Translations under genes and position numbers: made by a program
From: Luidia sarsii
Lineage: Eukaryota; Echinodermata; Asteroidea; Paxillosida; Luidiidae
Length of the DNA: 64,000 bases
Direction: 5' to 3'
Assembly (NCBI GenBank): GCA_949987565.1
Contig: OX465101.1
Location: forward strand, 26,650,419-26,714,418
Part shown: positions 34,241-45,570 of the stretch, one piece after another
How positions within the stretch are numbered: position 1 is the stretch's first letter
How the letters are laid out: each line of letters begins with the position of its first letter
The notes under the pieces: model-generated
What the model was told of the DNA's origin: nothing
Databases searched by the model: none
Seen by the model: only the letters and a program-made list of their open reading frames with translations

Positions 34241-35880
34241 TTTGTTGGTTGGTTGATTGCTTGGTAAGTGTCATTCAGCACTCTGCCATTTGTCCAGCTA
34301 TTACATGACTTTGCGTGGATATTTGTGACTGCATTGTACCTTGGGTGATTGGGGGGGGGGGCAACTGATGTACATGCCTTGATAGCCTGGGTCATTAGGG
34401 TCACTGATTTGACTGCTTAGTCGTTCTCCCATGCTTTCTTGCTATATTTTCATTTCTTTCAAATTTTTTTTCCTTCTTACCCCCTGCCCCTTACCCCGCA
34501 TTTGCACCGGCCCAGTTTGAATAGATCTATTAGGTTCCTCACAATATTGTTGGTTTTTTTGGGGGGGTCATCTCTGCGTGTGTAGTCAGTCACAGTCTGG
34601 TACCATTTCTCAGGCAGGCGACCTGACCAGTCTGGAGTATCGGACCCCCCTCCAACCTCTGGTCCCAACCCCCCCCTTCCCACCCCCCACTCCCAACCCC
34701 CCTCTCCCTACCACCATCACCACCATCAACCCCATTTTCAAATGAGATGTAGTTTTTTTTTTGGGGGGGGGGAGAGTGCCGACAGGCGGTAGTCCGGTTC
34801 CCAGACAAGGAGACCTACATTGCCGCCATCCCGCCCTCCACCCACTTTTACGCCCGCTGACGCCCTGCCCTTTTGTTTTCCATCTGGCCACAAACCAGCA
34901 AATTAGTATGTAACCATTTTCGTTTAACCTTCAACTCGCCTCTCCCATTGTAATTTCAACATTATCTGGCCAGTGGTCCGTTATGAAACAACACCACTCT
35001 GCCAGCATTTGTTTCTTTCTTTCTTTTTTACTTACTAAAATGTACGCCAACGTGTTTTGTTTTTTTTTTCTTCTTTTTTTCTTCTTTTTTCCCCCCGTTG
35101 GCAATGGGGGCTGGCATTGTGTATGCATGACTTGATCACATGGCGGTGTTAATAGATTGGTACTCAATACGGCATGAATTACTGACGCCACTTCATGGAG
35201 GTAGGCAAGGGGGTGGCGAAGGCGGATTTGGGGGGACTGGGGAGGGTTGATGGGCCGGTACTAGGGGGACAAGGGGAGGGGGAAGGTTGGTGGGTAGGCC
35301 ATTTAGAGGTCAGCCAAGGGCAAGGTCAGGCAGACAGATAGACCGAATGAACACCAACAAACAGACCGCTGCCAACGTTGTGCTCAGTCTTTGCAAGATC
35401 ATTTCACTATTCTTAAAACAAAAATTGATTTTTTTTCTTTTTATTTGAAGGAAAAAACAACAACTACCAGCATATTAAGCAATAACATTCTTCCTCTCGG
35501 TTTATTTCAGAGACATCTTCTCTTAATAGTAAAACTTTGTTGCTAATCTATTCCCAAATACCCTTCTGGGATTTGTTTTTTCTTGGGGTGCAATTAACCA
35601 ATACTTTTATTTTTTTCTGGACTCAATGACTAGAAGCTTCAGGGTTTTTTTTCTCTCCCTGCAAGGCTGTGCCTTAGCCAGAGAGAAAAAAATCTGGACA
35701 ATCTGTGAGAAATTCACTTCTCCCTTTGAGCAAGTGGCCAAGCTGTGGTATGATACACCTTACCGGGACAGTCTGTCTCCTCCTTGCTGCCCAATCCCTC
35801 ACCAATTCCTTCCCCTCATCCTTCATCACTGCCACCTTCACCACCATCATAATCGTCATCATCTGTCCCCTTAGAAGTAC
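34241..35880. other. Non-coding region, no gene recognised
   Basis: It contains T-run/G-run junctions at 34554-34567 and 34753-34772. Nothing else was recognised. Confidence 0.5.
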
Positions 35881-36030
35881 TGACAGAGAGAGGGGGAGGG
35901 AGAGAGAGCGAGAGAGAGAGAGGGGAGAGAGAGAGAGAAGGTAGACAGAGTGGGGAGAGAAGGGAGAGACAGAGAAAGAGAGAGGGAAGGAGAGACAGAG
36001 GCAGAAATAGAGAGGGGGAGAGAGTATCAA
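35881..36030 (+). repeat. GAGA purine repeat
   Basis: GAGAGAGAGGGGAGAGA units, interrupted. Confidence 0.85.
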
Positions 36031-36403
36031 CCAATATATATTTATTGAATCAGAAAACACATACACACAAAGTTTTGTTTGTAAGACGGCAAGCGGCTGG
36101 CAGGCAAGCAGGGAGGACGCTCATGACGGGATCAGTCTGCGCAAGACACCCGCCCAGTCTCTATCCCCCCCCCTCCCTCCCTCCTGCCTCCCTCCTCCCA
36201 ACTCCCCCTTCCCAACCTGACCTTGATCATTCTAATGAAGACATGAAGCCCTTGCCCTAGGAGAAGATTTGACACGGCCCACTTGATCTATCGCACCATT
36301 GCCTCCCTGGCACCAAGCACAGTGGGGGGGGGGGGGTAGGGAACAGGGAGGGGAGGAGGAGGGGGAGGAGAAAGGCGGAGAGTAGTGACTAGTGAGTGAA
36401 GGA

Positions 36404-36975
36404 AGGAAAGGAAGGGAAAGGAAAGGAAGGGAAAGGAAAGGAAGGGAAAGGGAATGGAGGTGGAAGGGACGGGAATGGGAGGGAAGGTAATGGGAAGGGA
36501 AGGGAATGGATATGGAAGGGAAGGGAATGGGAGGGAAGGGAAAGGAATTGAAGGGAAAGGAGGGGAAGGATATGGAAGGGAATGGAATGGGAGGGGAGGG
36601 AAAGGAAGGGAAAAGGAGGGAAGGGAAGGGAAGGGAAGGGAAGGGAAGGGAAGGGAAGGGAAGGGAAGGGAAGGGAAGGGAAGGGAAGGGAAGGGAAGGG
36701 AAGGGAAGGGAAGGGAAGGGAAGGGAAGGGAAGGGAAGGGAAGGGAAGGGAAGGGAAGGGAAGGGAAGGGAAGGGAAGGGAAGGGAAGGGAAGGGAAGGG
36801 AAGGGAAGGGAAGGGAAGGGAAGGGAAGGGAAGGGAAGGGAAGGGAAGGGAAGGGAAGGGAAGGGAAGGGAAGGGAAGGGAAGGGAAGGGAAGGGAAGGG
36901 ATATGGAAGGGAAGGTGATGGGAGTGGAGGGGAGGCAAGGCAAGGGTAGGGGAGGGGGAAGGCAAGGAAAGGGAT
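36404..36975 (+). repeat. (AAGGG)n array with a perfect 56-unit core
   Basis: Bases 36621-36900 are 56 uninterrupted AAGGG pentamers. Degenerate GGGAA/GGAATG units flank both sides. The long Ser-Leu-Pro-Phe and Arg-Glu-Gly-Lys frames through it are repeat artefacts. Confidence 0.97.
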
Positions 36976-37511
36976 GGCAGGGTTGTTGAGACCTTGCCCA
37001 CCGCTCAACCAAACCTGCAAAATTATTTGGGAATGATCTTCCATCTCACCCGGGCCGATGCAATGCTAATGCAATAAAAACAGGCGATCAACAGAGAAGG
37101 GGGAACAAGGATGAAGAGGAGGCAAATACATAGAAAGAATAAAGAGACACGCAAAGGGAGGATGTGGTTGGTTTTTTTTTTTGCTCAAATGGTCGAACCT
37201 CGAAATGGGAAAGTATGAGAGATGATCCGTGAGACAACCATATGGAATCTTGGAAGTGGATGTTGAGATTTTTTTTTTTTTTTTTTTCATTTTTAACAAT
37301 TCTTTTCATGTAACAAATGCCAGTCTTTTTGTTTGTAAGCATTGATCTGTCTCTTTGAATCTGCTTTTTGCCTGTGTTACGTGTCATTTACCTTGAAGAA
37401 ATTGAAGAGGGGGTGTTGCAGTTGCTGTATCCTATCACATCTCTGTTCTGTTTTTGTTTTTTCTCAATTCGTAGACACCCCTGTCCAATGTGGTGGCTCT
37501 TGTTTTTTGTA

Positions 37512-37622
37512 TAGAGGTTATGCAATGCAAACATGTCGCAAACTGCTCACTGGCGAAAAATGACTGAAAATATCAATCTTCTAAATCTGAGAGGGCTGTA
37601 TATTTTTATCCTAGCATTCTCT
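37512..37622 (+). repeat. Degenerate family B element
   Basis: ACATGTCGCAAACTGCTCAC, then GAGAGGGCTGTATATTTTTA and TCCTAGCATTCTC, keep the order of family B but are diverged. Confidence 0.5.
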
Positions 37623-38280
37623 TCATTGTGCGATTTGTTGTAGAGGTGTATCATTCTCGAGTTTTATCTCTTATTAGCCAATTTCCGCACTTTTGCGTCC
37701 ATTGCCACAGTTGTAGCCGCTCGTCATGTTGCAGTCGATTTCAATCAAGTGGTTGTTGCACCGTTGGAGGTCAATTAACAATGTCATCTTCCTACAGAAA
37801 CATTACCCCCGGGGCCTCGGGGGACCTGGGTTTGTCCGGAGTGATTTCCCTCATTAAAATCAATTAGGATTATGTATATATTTATGGGATTTTTAAGATC
37901 AACTCCTTATTTGCTTGAAATGGAGTTTGAATGCATCTGCGTTGTTCTACATCAACAAGAGAGACCCACCCCGTTATTAAGAGCTAATTCTTCTGTTGGA
38001 AGATGGCCTTTTGCTTTCAACTTGAACGCCGCCGCTCAATATTGCTCTTTAATAAAAAATAAAATAAAAAGGGACTATGTTTTCATGCGTGAGCAACTGG
38101 TACAAGGAGTAAAGTGGACGATGGGCCTTGCCTGATTCTGAGTGCGATTAATTCATTTTTTTTTCTTTTATTAAACGGAAGTCTTAACCTTTATTTAAGA
38201 CTTCCATGGTTGAGTTGTCTGAAAGGGATGTTGGGCAGACCGTGAAGGGAAAAACAAAGTGTTGCTTAACTAGCCTTCTT
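37623..38280. other. Non-coding region with a small hairpin
   Basis: GGAAGTCTTAA and TTAAGACTTCC (about 38176-38204) form a perfect 11-bp stem around CCTTTAT. Nothing else was recognised. Confidence 0.5.
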
Positions 38281-38287
38281 GCCCCTT

Positions 38288-38612
38288 CAGAGAGAGGCCG
38301 AGAGAAAGAGAAAGAGAGAGGGGGAGAGACAGGAGAGAGATAGAGACAGACATACAGACAGACGGGGAGGGAGAGGTGGGGAGAGTTAGAGAGAGAGGTG
38401 GGGAAAGAGTATGAGAGACAGAGACAGACAGACAGACAGGGGGTAGGAGTAGACAGACAGACAGAGAGATGCAAGCGGATATACAGGGGGTAGGGGGGAG
38501 AGAGACAGACACATACACGTACACATACATAGAGAAAGAGAGACATAGATAGAGACAAACAAGGCATAAGGGAGACACACATACAGAGAGAGAGAGAGAG
38601 GGGGGGTAGGGG
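38288..38612 (+). repeat. GAGA/GACAGACA purine-rich repeat
   Basis: About 320 bp of mixed GAGAGA, ACAGACAG and ACATACAC units. Confidence 0.85.
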
Positions 38613-39308
38613 AGAGCAAAAAAACAACAACAACTGTGGTTATTGATCAATTGGATGCAGTCACTATCCCAAGAATTAATATTGGATTGCGGCTCATTGG
38701 TGTTGCGGTCTGCTGATTTCCCACGAGACATTTTTTCCGCCGTGATTCACTCTTTCCCCTGTCTGGGGTCTGTCCCTGCGTCTGTTCCAGTCACCACCCC
38801 CCCCCCTCCCCTCCGCTTTCCACCCTTCCCCCTCTGCATGAATTTTTCAGAGACCCACCCCGAAATTAACCTCATTGAGTGGCGAGAAAATGTTCCCCTG
38901 CAATGTTTTATCCGACATTTTGAAGGAAGGTAGACCGGATTATTATCTACTTTCTTTCTTTTTTTATTATTATTAGCATTTTTGGTGAGCTGCGTAGCAG
39001 TACGAGCCTATGCAATACTGACTTCCATCCGTTTGTCTCTCCGTCCGTCCAGCCGTCCGCATTAAGATATTAAAGGTTTGGGGTTTTTTTCACATGGAAA
39101 CTTAATTTTGTTTTCAGTGCTTCTTTGGTTTTTTTTTGGAATGTAATGAAATTCATCTCTATAACCTCAAATTAAAATGTGTACTCTTACAATTGATTAT
39201 TCTTATCAGGAACGACTATAGATATAGAAAGGTTAAAGTTTTTGAATATTGTATGAATATTGCAGACTTTACATGTATGTACTGTGTATCTACATTTGTT
39301 TGTTTACT

Positions 39309-39600
39309 GTGATATACAAAAATGTTGCAAACTGCTTACTGACTAAAATTACCAAAATGCAAATCTTAAAATTTAGTGGGCCTGACGTTTTGATCCTAGC
39401 AGGACCTTTCTCAAAGGCAGAGTGACAAGGACAAAACAGATAGATGTACACGAAGGAAGGGGGAAGTGAGTGAATAGAACACGGATGAGAAACAAAGGAC
39501 AAAGAGTAAAGCTGGTAGGGTGAGATCAAAGGGAAGGGCAAGGAGTAGGGTAGGGATTAGTGAGAAGAAGGGGAAAAAGATAAGTGTGAAAGAATGAACA
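39309..39600 (+). mobile_element. Family B long-form element
   Basis: It starts GTGATATACAAAAATGTTGC and carries the core at about 39380-39421. It is collinear with the element at 29241-29534 through the purine-rich 3' part (ATGAGAAACAAAGGACAAAG, GGGAAGGGCAAGGAGTAGGG). Confidence 0.8.
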
Positions 39601-39703
39601 TAATAGGGTTGTAGTGAGCAATGACTGCTTCGCTGTTCTAGTTTATTATTGTCTTTATTTATTTTCCTTTCTTTGTTTCATTTTCATTTGAGCTTTGATT
39701 TCA

Positions 39704-40075
39704 AGCCCCTACACAACATTGGTCAAGGTCAAAGAATAGCATCCATACATTGTCTGATCCAACATACTGGTATGCATGAAATAGCACACCTGTGAAAATT
39801 TCAGCTCAATTTACCAACCGAGTCTCGAGAAAATCCTGAAAACTGCTTCATTTGTTTCGCGAAAATGCAGCATTCAATGCCATACTGTTCCGAAAATAGT
39901 TTAGATCTCGGTGAGACGTAAACGATTTCTTTAACTCTTTTCTCCCATAATACAACCTTTTAGGCAGAAATATATCAGTGCAAGGTTTCTACTATAACCA
40001 TCTTCAAACTGTATAGGTTTCATGTAAATCTGAGAAAATTTCTGTTTTTCAATCTCACCAATGTTGTGTAGGGGT
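39704..40075 (+). mobile_element. piggyBac-like MITE (family A), copy 2
   Basis: This 372-bp element has ends AGCCCCTACACAACATTGGT and ACCAATGTTGTGTAGGGGT (one base lost). TTAA follows on the right (40076-40079), but the left flank reads TTTC, so one target copy has decayed. It has the same orientation as copy 3 and no coding capacity. Confidence 0.8.
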
Positions 40076-40279
40076 TTAAGGTAAATTTTTTCAGGAACGA
40101 GAGCAGTGCATGCATAGATCAATAAATTCAAGGTTCGCCGTTCATGAGCCCTAGAGCGAAACCCCAGAAATCTCCTTCGTAATGGTCTGCACAAAATGTC
40201 CAAAGATTTCATTGGACGCAGACATGGACTGCCTTTTCAGAACCTCACAAAAAAAAAAAATACTCCACCGGGAAAAAGT

Positions 40280-40326
40280 TGAGGGCCCAACGTTTTGATC
40301 AAAGCAGGACGGTTCTCAAAGCTGAC
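40280..40326 (+). repeat. Family B core fragment
   Basis: GAGGGCCCAACGTTTTGATC then GCAGGACGGTTCTCAAAG is a diverged core. Confidence 0.5.
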
Positions 40327-40559
40327 TTAAAAAATAAAACTATATTGCCTCTATGAAACTATATTGGCTCTGTTCTGAATAGCTACGCATGTGGAGTTCT
40401 TGTCGGAAAAAAAAAAGTGTAGACATTTGTACACCAGTACAGGGCATTGTATATCTTTCACTGTCCGATCAATGTCTTGTATATGTTTTTGATTGATCGA
40501 AGTCTTCTCGTAAAAAAAAAAGAGAGCTGTCTTGCTAGAAACCTAAGAGTTGTCCCCAG

Positions 40560-41120
40560 GGCAGAAAGGTAAATTCTCACCCCAGACTGGCAAGTTTATC
40601 CCCTCGAAAGTCAGGGAAGGGAGTGTGCGTGGGTCCCCCGCCTAGCCCATCTACCCAGCGGAGGGAGAGAACGCTGGGCATTGCCTGACCCCGTCGCGAT
40701 CACTGTAGTGAAACATCAGAGGGCCGCTTCTCCACTGTCCCAAATACACGCCGTTATTGGAATCGCGATTGTTTGCACAGGGCAGGGGACGGCCCTGCGG
40801 TGCCTGCGATGCCATCCCCGCAAGCCGCCGGACATGGAAAGGATGGGCGGCTACGGCTGAGCCTAAGGGCTGTCCACAGTCTACGCCTCAGTTGCAGCCA
40901 GATAAGCCGCTGCCCATCCATAGCAGTCTTAGCTGCAGCCGTTAAACCCCCATTTAAAACAAAACAAAAAATTTCCCTCCCCTGTGTATGTCTGAGCCAG
41001 CGGGTAATGCAATCCCACTCTAGTGCCATAAACGTATCATCGGGTTGCCATTTTTTACAACCTTGTCCCCTTGTTCCCCTTTTCTTTGAATTTCACCCCC
41101 CCCCCCTTCCCTGATCCCTT
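40560..41120. other. GC-rich stretch without a recognisable gene
   Basis: The base composition is close to that of the receptor exons, and a frame of about 90 codons exists on the minus strand (40754-41029). It shows no known motif or plausible splice structure, so I make no gene call. Confidence 0.35.
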
Positions 41121-41501
41121 TAAATCCCATGTCGCCTACTAGCTTGTCTCAGCTCATTGGCATAGTCGTTTCTTATCTTTATCTTTCTCGCTTTTATTTC
41201 CGTTGTTTTTTGGTGTTTTGGGGTTTGTTTTTTTTTTTTTAATCCCAGGCACATTCCCTTGGTAAAAATAAAACTTAATACACCATGAAGCTATACCAGT
41301 ATGTACGTGCACTTGTACGCACTGCACCAACTGCAAAGTGGGGTGTTTTTTTTTAAAGCTCTGTCTCTCTAGGTTGCATAAATCAGTCCAAAGTTGGCAA
41401 AACAGACCAGGGAGTTACAAATTGACAACTACCAGATGCCATTTCTAATCCCCAGGAAATAATACAACCTTAGAAGAAAAAGATATCCATTCTGAACTTC
41501 A

Positions 41502-41552
41502 AGTGATATACAAAAATGTTGCAATCTGCTTACTGACTGAAATTACCATTCT
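41502..41552 (+). repeat. Family B 5' fragment
   Basis: GTGATATACAAAAATGTTGC then TGCTTACTGACTGAAATTAC is the 5' part of family B without its core. Confidence 0.65.
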
Positions 41553-41879
41553 GAACTTAGTTAGAAAGCTTGTTAATGTGCGAAAGATTGGGAGATGTTT
41601 TCTCGTTATGTGGTGGTATTTATATCCATGCTTTATTAATTTGTTTTCATTCAGGGTCTTTTTTACAGTTGGCATTCTTAATCATGAATGTTTATAAGCT
41701 GATTGTCGGAATAAAGAAATTGTTTAGAGGAGGAACAAATCAGAAGCATCTCTTGCAGCGGCGATTTTTTTGGGGGGCGAACGAGGAGGCTGCCGGGAAT
41801 TGAAAGGAAGGCCATTGACTGAGAGACCAAATGAGCTGCTGTATTGGATTTCAAAAGGTGGAACACCCTCCCGTAAGAC

Positions 41880-41960
41880 GCTGGCAGAGACCCAGAGCGG
41901 GGAGTGGGGGGAGTGGGGGGGGGGTGGGTTGAGGGGGTAGGGGTAGGGGTAGGGGTAGGG
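41880..41960 (+). repeat. G-rich (GGGGTA)n run
   Basis: GGGGTA repeats about five times (from about 41934), preceded by G runs. It is telomere-like in form but internal and different from TTAGGG. Confidence 0.8.
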
Positions 41961-42572
41961 GACACAGAATGCAGTAGCTCTACAAGGTGGGGCCAGTGGG
42001 GTCATCACGGCCGAGGGGAGCCTGGTTTGGGGGGGAATCGCAAATGGCATTAATGGGGCCCGTTTCTGCCGTCAAAAACGCGAGCTTCAAAAACTGGATT
42101 TTTGGGGGTTTTTTTTCTCGTTTTCACACAGGCCAAAAAAAAATTCCCTAATGGGCCAATTTCTTGCCTCTGATTGTTGGATTGAGCCTCGAAAATCTAC
42201 ACCGGCACTTTCAAACAGTTTAATGTCCTAAACGCTTCATCAATCCTATTCTTTCAGAACTCATGATGTTTTCATTTTTATTTTGACAAGAAAACCTGTA
42301 GGCCTGTGACCCGGGAAGGTCGTTCACCCTTCCACAGATTTGTCGGCAGAATTGACTATCGCCTGGCTTCAAAACAGTCAGGAGGGAGCGCAGAGAGGGC
42401 TGTGCTTGAATGTTTCAAATTATTATATTGGAAATGCATTCGGATATTTTAATGAGTCAATCACTCAAACTGACCCAGCCCTAGGCGCAAAACTGAATCA
42501 CGAGAAACCCGGCATTCATCTCGTGCCGGGAGAAGAAACCTCCTCACTTTCCAAATCTCCCAACTGTAAAGT

Positions 42573-42613
42573 GCCTGACGTTTCAATCCTAGTGGGACCT
42601 TCCCCAAGGGCTG
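42573..42613 (+). repeat. Family B core fragment
   Basis: TGCCTGACGTTTCAATCCTA then GTGGGACCTTCCCCAAGG. Confidence 0.6.
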
Positions 42614-43555
42614 TCCTCTTTGGATGTGCTTATAAGATACACCTCAAGTCAAGGCTCAAGCTATAGGTTCACACATTCCCGATTTTAAAGCCGAATCGCC
42701 ACGAATAACAATTCTTGATTAAAATGGGGGATGATTCTGGTTGTTCAATGGTAGATCGTGAAAGATCGGGAAGTGCTAAGACAATTTTGAGCATTGTGTT
42801 CAAATTTGGAACTAATTTTCGGGTGATTGGGAAAAGATTTCAATTGTCTCGTTTCATTTGTAACTAATTCTGACTATTCTTAGAGCATTTTTTTCCTTTG
42901 TCGTAAATTTGTAATAAAATTGGCATAAATCAGGTTCATTTTGGATGATTCTGGGAGTTATGCATACATCATTTGTTACAAAATGGCCACAATTCTTGTT
43001 TTTGTTCTGCAGTAAATTGCAATAACTCGGATTGTGTTGATATGATTCTTAAAAGTTGTTCTTACTTCGGTGTTCATGACAGACGTCCTTTCTGAACTGT
43101 GAAATGAATACCGTAGCGCTTTGTATGGGAGCAAGTGGAGTTTCTTCAGGCTCACTGCAGCAGCTTTCATGAAATTGTAGCCCATTGTAAAAAAAAAAAA
43201 AAAAAAAAAACACATCCTGAGGCGTTCATTCAACGCTCATCAGGTCAATCCCAGACTACGTCCTTACTGTCAGGGTCATGGATACCCATTAGGGTTGGTT
43301 TACAGGGCAAAGATGCCCCCCTCCCGGCCTCCCCCTCCCGAAAATCAAATTGATTTGTTGGCTGAGGAATAGAGGGCCCTAGTTTGTTACGTTATAATTT
43401 CCTCCGTCTAAAATGGTGTCTCACTGTCTCCCTGGAGCATCTTGTGACACCGTATACCCCACCTGTCCACAGTAATCTGATTGTGGTCCCTTTTTTTTCC
43501 TGCTGTCTTCTTTTCTTACTGCAAGCATATTACACTGACATAATGATCGATGTTC

Positions 43556-43689
43556 AGGGGAGGGGGAGGCAGAGGGAGAGAGAGAGGGAGAGAGACACAC
43601 ACAGAGACACAGAGGGAGACACAGCGCGAGACAGAGAGAGAGAGACAGAGAGACAGACAGACACAAAGAGAGAAAGAGAGACAAAGAGA
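43556..43689 (+). repeat. GAGA/GACACA/GACAGA repeat
   Basis: Purine-rich repeat immediately 5' of the retrotransposon tail. Confidence 0.85.
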
Positions 43690-43918
43690 TTCGCGCATTC
43701 TCTACTCCGGACCTAAAAACTGGAATGCTCTTCCAACCTCCATCCGCAATGCTTCATCCACTGACCAGTTCAAAAGACTTCTTAAGACTGACTTGTTCAA
43801 TAGGAACCTGTAATTTTACTTTGTTTTGTTGTCCACTGATCTCGTCTTTGTATTGGCACTCTCCCCAAGCGCTTTGCATCCCTGGAAAAGGCGCTCTATA
43901 AATGCGTTTATTATTATA
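43690..43918 (+). mobile_element. 3' tail of a non-LTR retrotransposon (CR1/L2-like)
   Basis: A frame ending at 43813 encodes LYSGPKNWNALPTSIRNA followed by FKRLLKTDLFNRNL and a stop. This is the characteristic extreme C-terminus of CR1/L2/Jockey-type reverse transcriptase proteins (GPxLWNxLPxxIR...FKxxLKxxLF). A 3' UTR of about 100 bp follows, ending AAGGCGCTCTATAAATGCG and TTTATTATTATA, typical for these LINEs. Everything 5' of the last 40 or so codons is missing (5' truncation), so it is a dead fragment. Confidence 0.8.
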
Positions 43919-44130
43919 GAGAGGAAGAGAGACAAAGAGAGAAATAGAGACAGAGACAGTAGAGATAAAGGTAGAGACAGAGTAGTGAGACGCAGACTGA
44001 GGGAGGTGGAGAGAAAGAGAGAGAGAGAGACAGACAGAGTGACACTCAGAGGGAGACAAATAGAGAGACAGAGAGACAGAGCTGAGAGACAGAGAGACAG
44101 AGCTGAGAGACGGAGAGAGAGGCTGAAGGA
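43919..44130 (+). repeat. GAGA/GACAGA repeat 3' of the retrotransposon tail
   Basis: It is the same type of repeat as on the 5' side, as if the tail were inserted into or nucleated beside one array. Confidence 0.85.
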
Positions 44131-45531
44131 ACCTTCAGGCCCGATGACACCCTGACCCGCATTTGAAACTGTCGTAGCATCTACAGCTTTGAATCCAATT
44201 TCAAACAATCCTTCTTCATTTGGGCAAAACATAATACATATGGGTTTCTATCAATTGCCTTTCTCAAAAAAAAAAAAGCTGAATGGTCTCCCTTGTATGT
44301 TCAACAAAACTAACCTTTTTCTATCTCTGCCAGCCAAGCTACAAACACAATGAAAAAATGGTCTGATAAAAGGTTATTATCGGCAGTGGCATTCCCATAT
44401 TTTTTTTTTTTGGGGGGGGGAGGGAGGGGTGTGAAATTCACATGAATCTCAAACATGCCTGCGAAAGTATTTGGCTTGATAGGCTATCTGATTTGTGATC
44501 AAACAGAATCTAACAGAGGGCTGAAAACAGGACAGCAGATCCTCTCGTCTTTGCGTGCAGAGTCTGTTGGCTTTCAGATAGGCGCTATTCAGGATGGTTG
44601 GGGGGAGGAGGAGGAACACTCCCCACAGTTCGTAATCAGATTTGAACCCCGGTCTGGTTTGGCCAAAAAAAAAAAAAAAAAAAAAAAATTATCAACAAAT
44701 TTGAGGAAAGAGAAACAGCAAATATGGGTGACCATTGTATCGCATTTCTACTTACTACTCTGTGGCACATGTGCGACTGTGCGTGTGTGTGTGTGTGCGT
44801 ATGGAGAGGTGTGTGTGTCACTCTGTTCCCGATTGCTCAAATACTTATCGCTCTGGGTCTTTATCCGAAACCCAGTTTCCTTCATAGACCAGCAGCTTTC
44901 TCAGCTGGAGAGATTTCACCTAGCCCTGGGTGGATGTGCACGCATATCACCAGTCAGCAAACACTGGGGCAGTTGTAAAAAGGGGGGGGGGATGGGGAAT
45001 CTATCTAAATTATCTGTTGGTTTTTTTTTTTTCTCTTTATCTGTTTTTTTTTTCCCTTTTCAGAACACCTCTGAAACTCTCGGCTGAATCTACCCCAGTC
45101 AATCTGTTTTTATTAAAAATTCACCGATTGAACATCTGCTTTTGTCTGGCTGGGATATTTTTCGTAAACTGTTTGCCAGATCTCTCTCTTTCTTTCTTTC
45201 TCTCCCGCTCTCTCTTTGAGAAAAAAAGGGCGTAGATCTGTGAAAAGAAGGATGGATAGGGGGGAGGGGAGTGGGGGGGGGGGGCAGCCACGCACACACA
45301 CACACACACGCACACACACACACAAAATGAGGCTACCACCTTTTAGAGCCCCGTTTGCAGGCTCGCTGAGATGATAAATTATGAAACCAAATTGAATTGA
45401 GAGATTCGTGCACAGCTTACTCTGTTCCCAAAATATAGATGGAGGAGAGGGAGAAGGGGCAGGTTGGGTGAAGGGGGGGAGAAACTGCAGGTCCTCGACT
45501 ATAACTTGGTAGGTTTAGGGGGTTTTTTTCT

Positions 45532-45570
<39 letters not shown>

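Noticed and set aside
36232..37044. Long open frames encoding Ser-Leu-Pro-Phe or Arg-Glu-Gly-Lys repeats
   Set aside because: They are translations of the AAGGG pentamer array. Three frames on each strand stay open simply because the unit has no stop codon.
40754..41029. GC-rich minus-strand frame of 91 codons
   Set aside because: No motif is recognised, and base composition alone is not enough.
42340..42666. 108-codon plus-strand frame of ordinary composition
   Set aside because: Its end runs into a family B core (CCTGACGTTTCAATCC), so it is at best repeat-derived.
44590..44670. Minus-strand B-box-like GGGGTTCAAATCTG as a fifth family D copy
   Set aside because: Only the B box matches; no upstream part or acceptor arm could be aligned.
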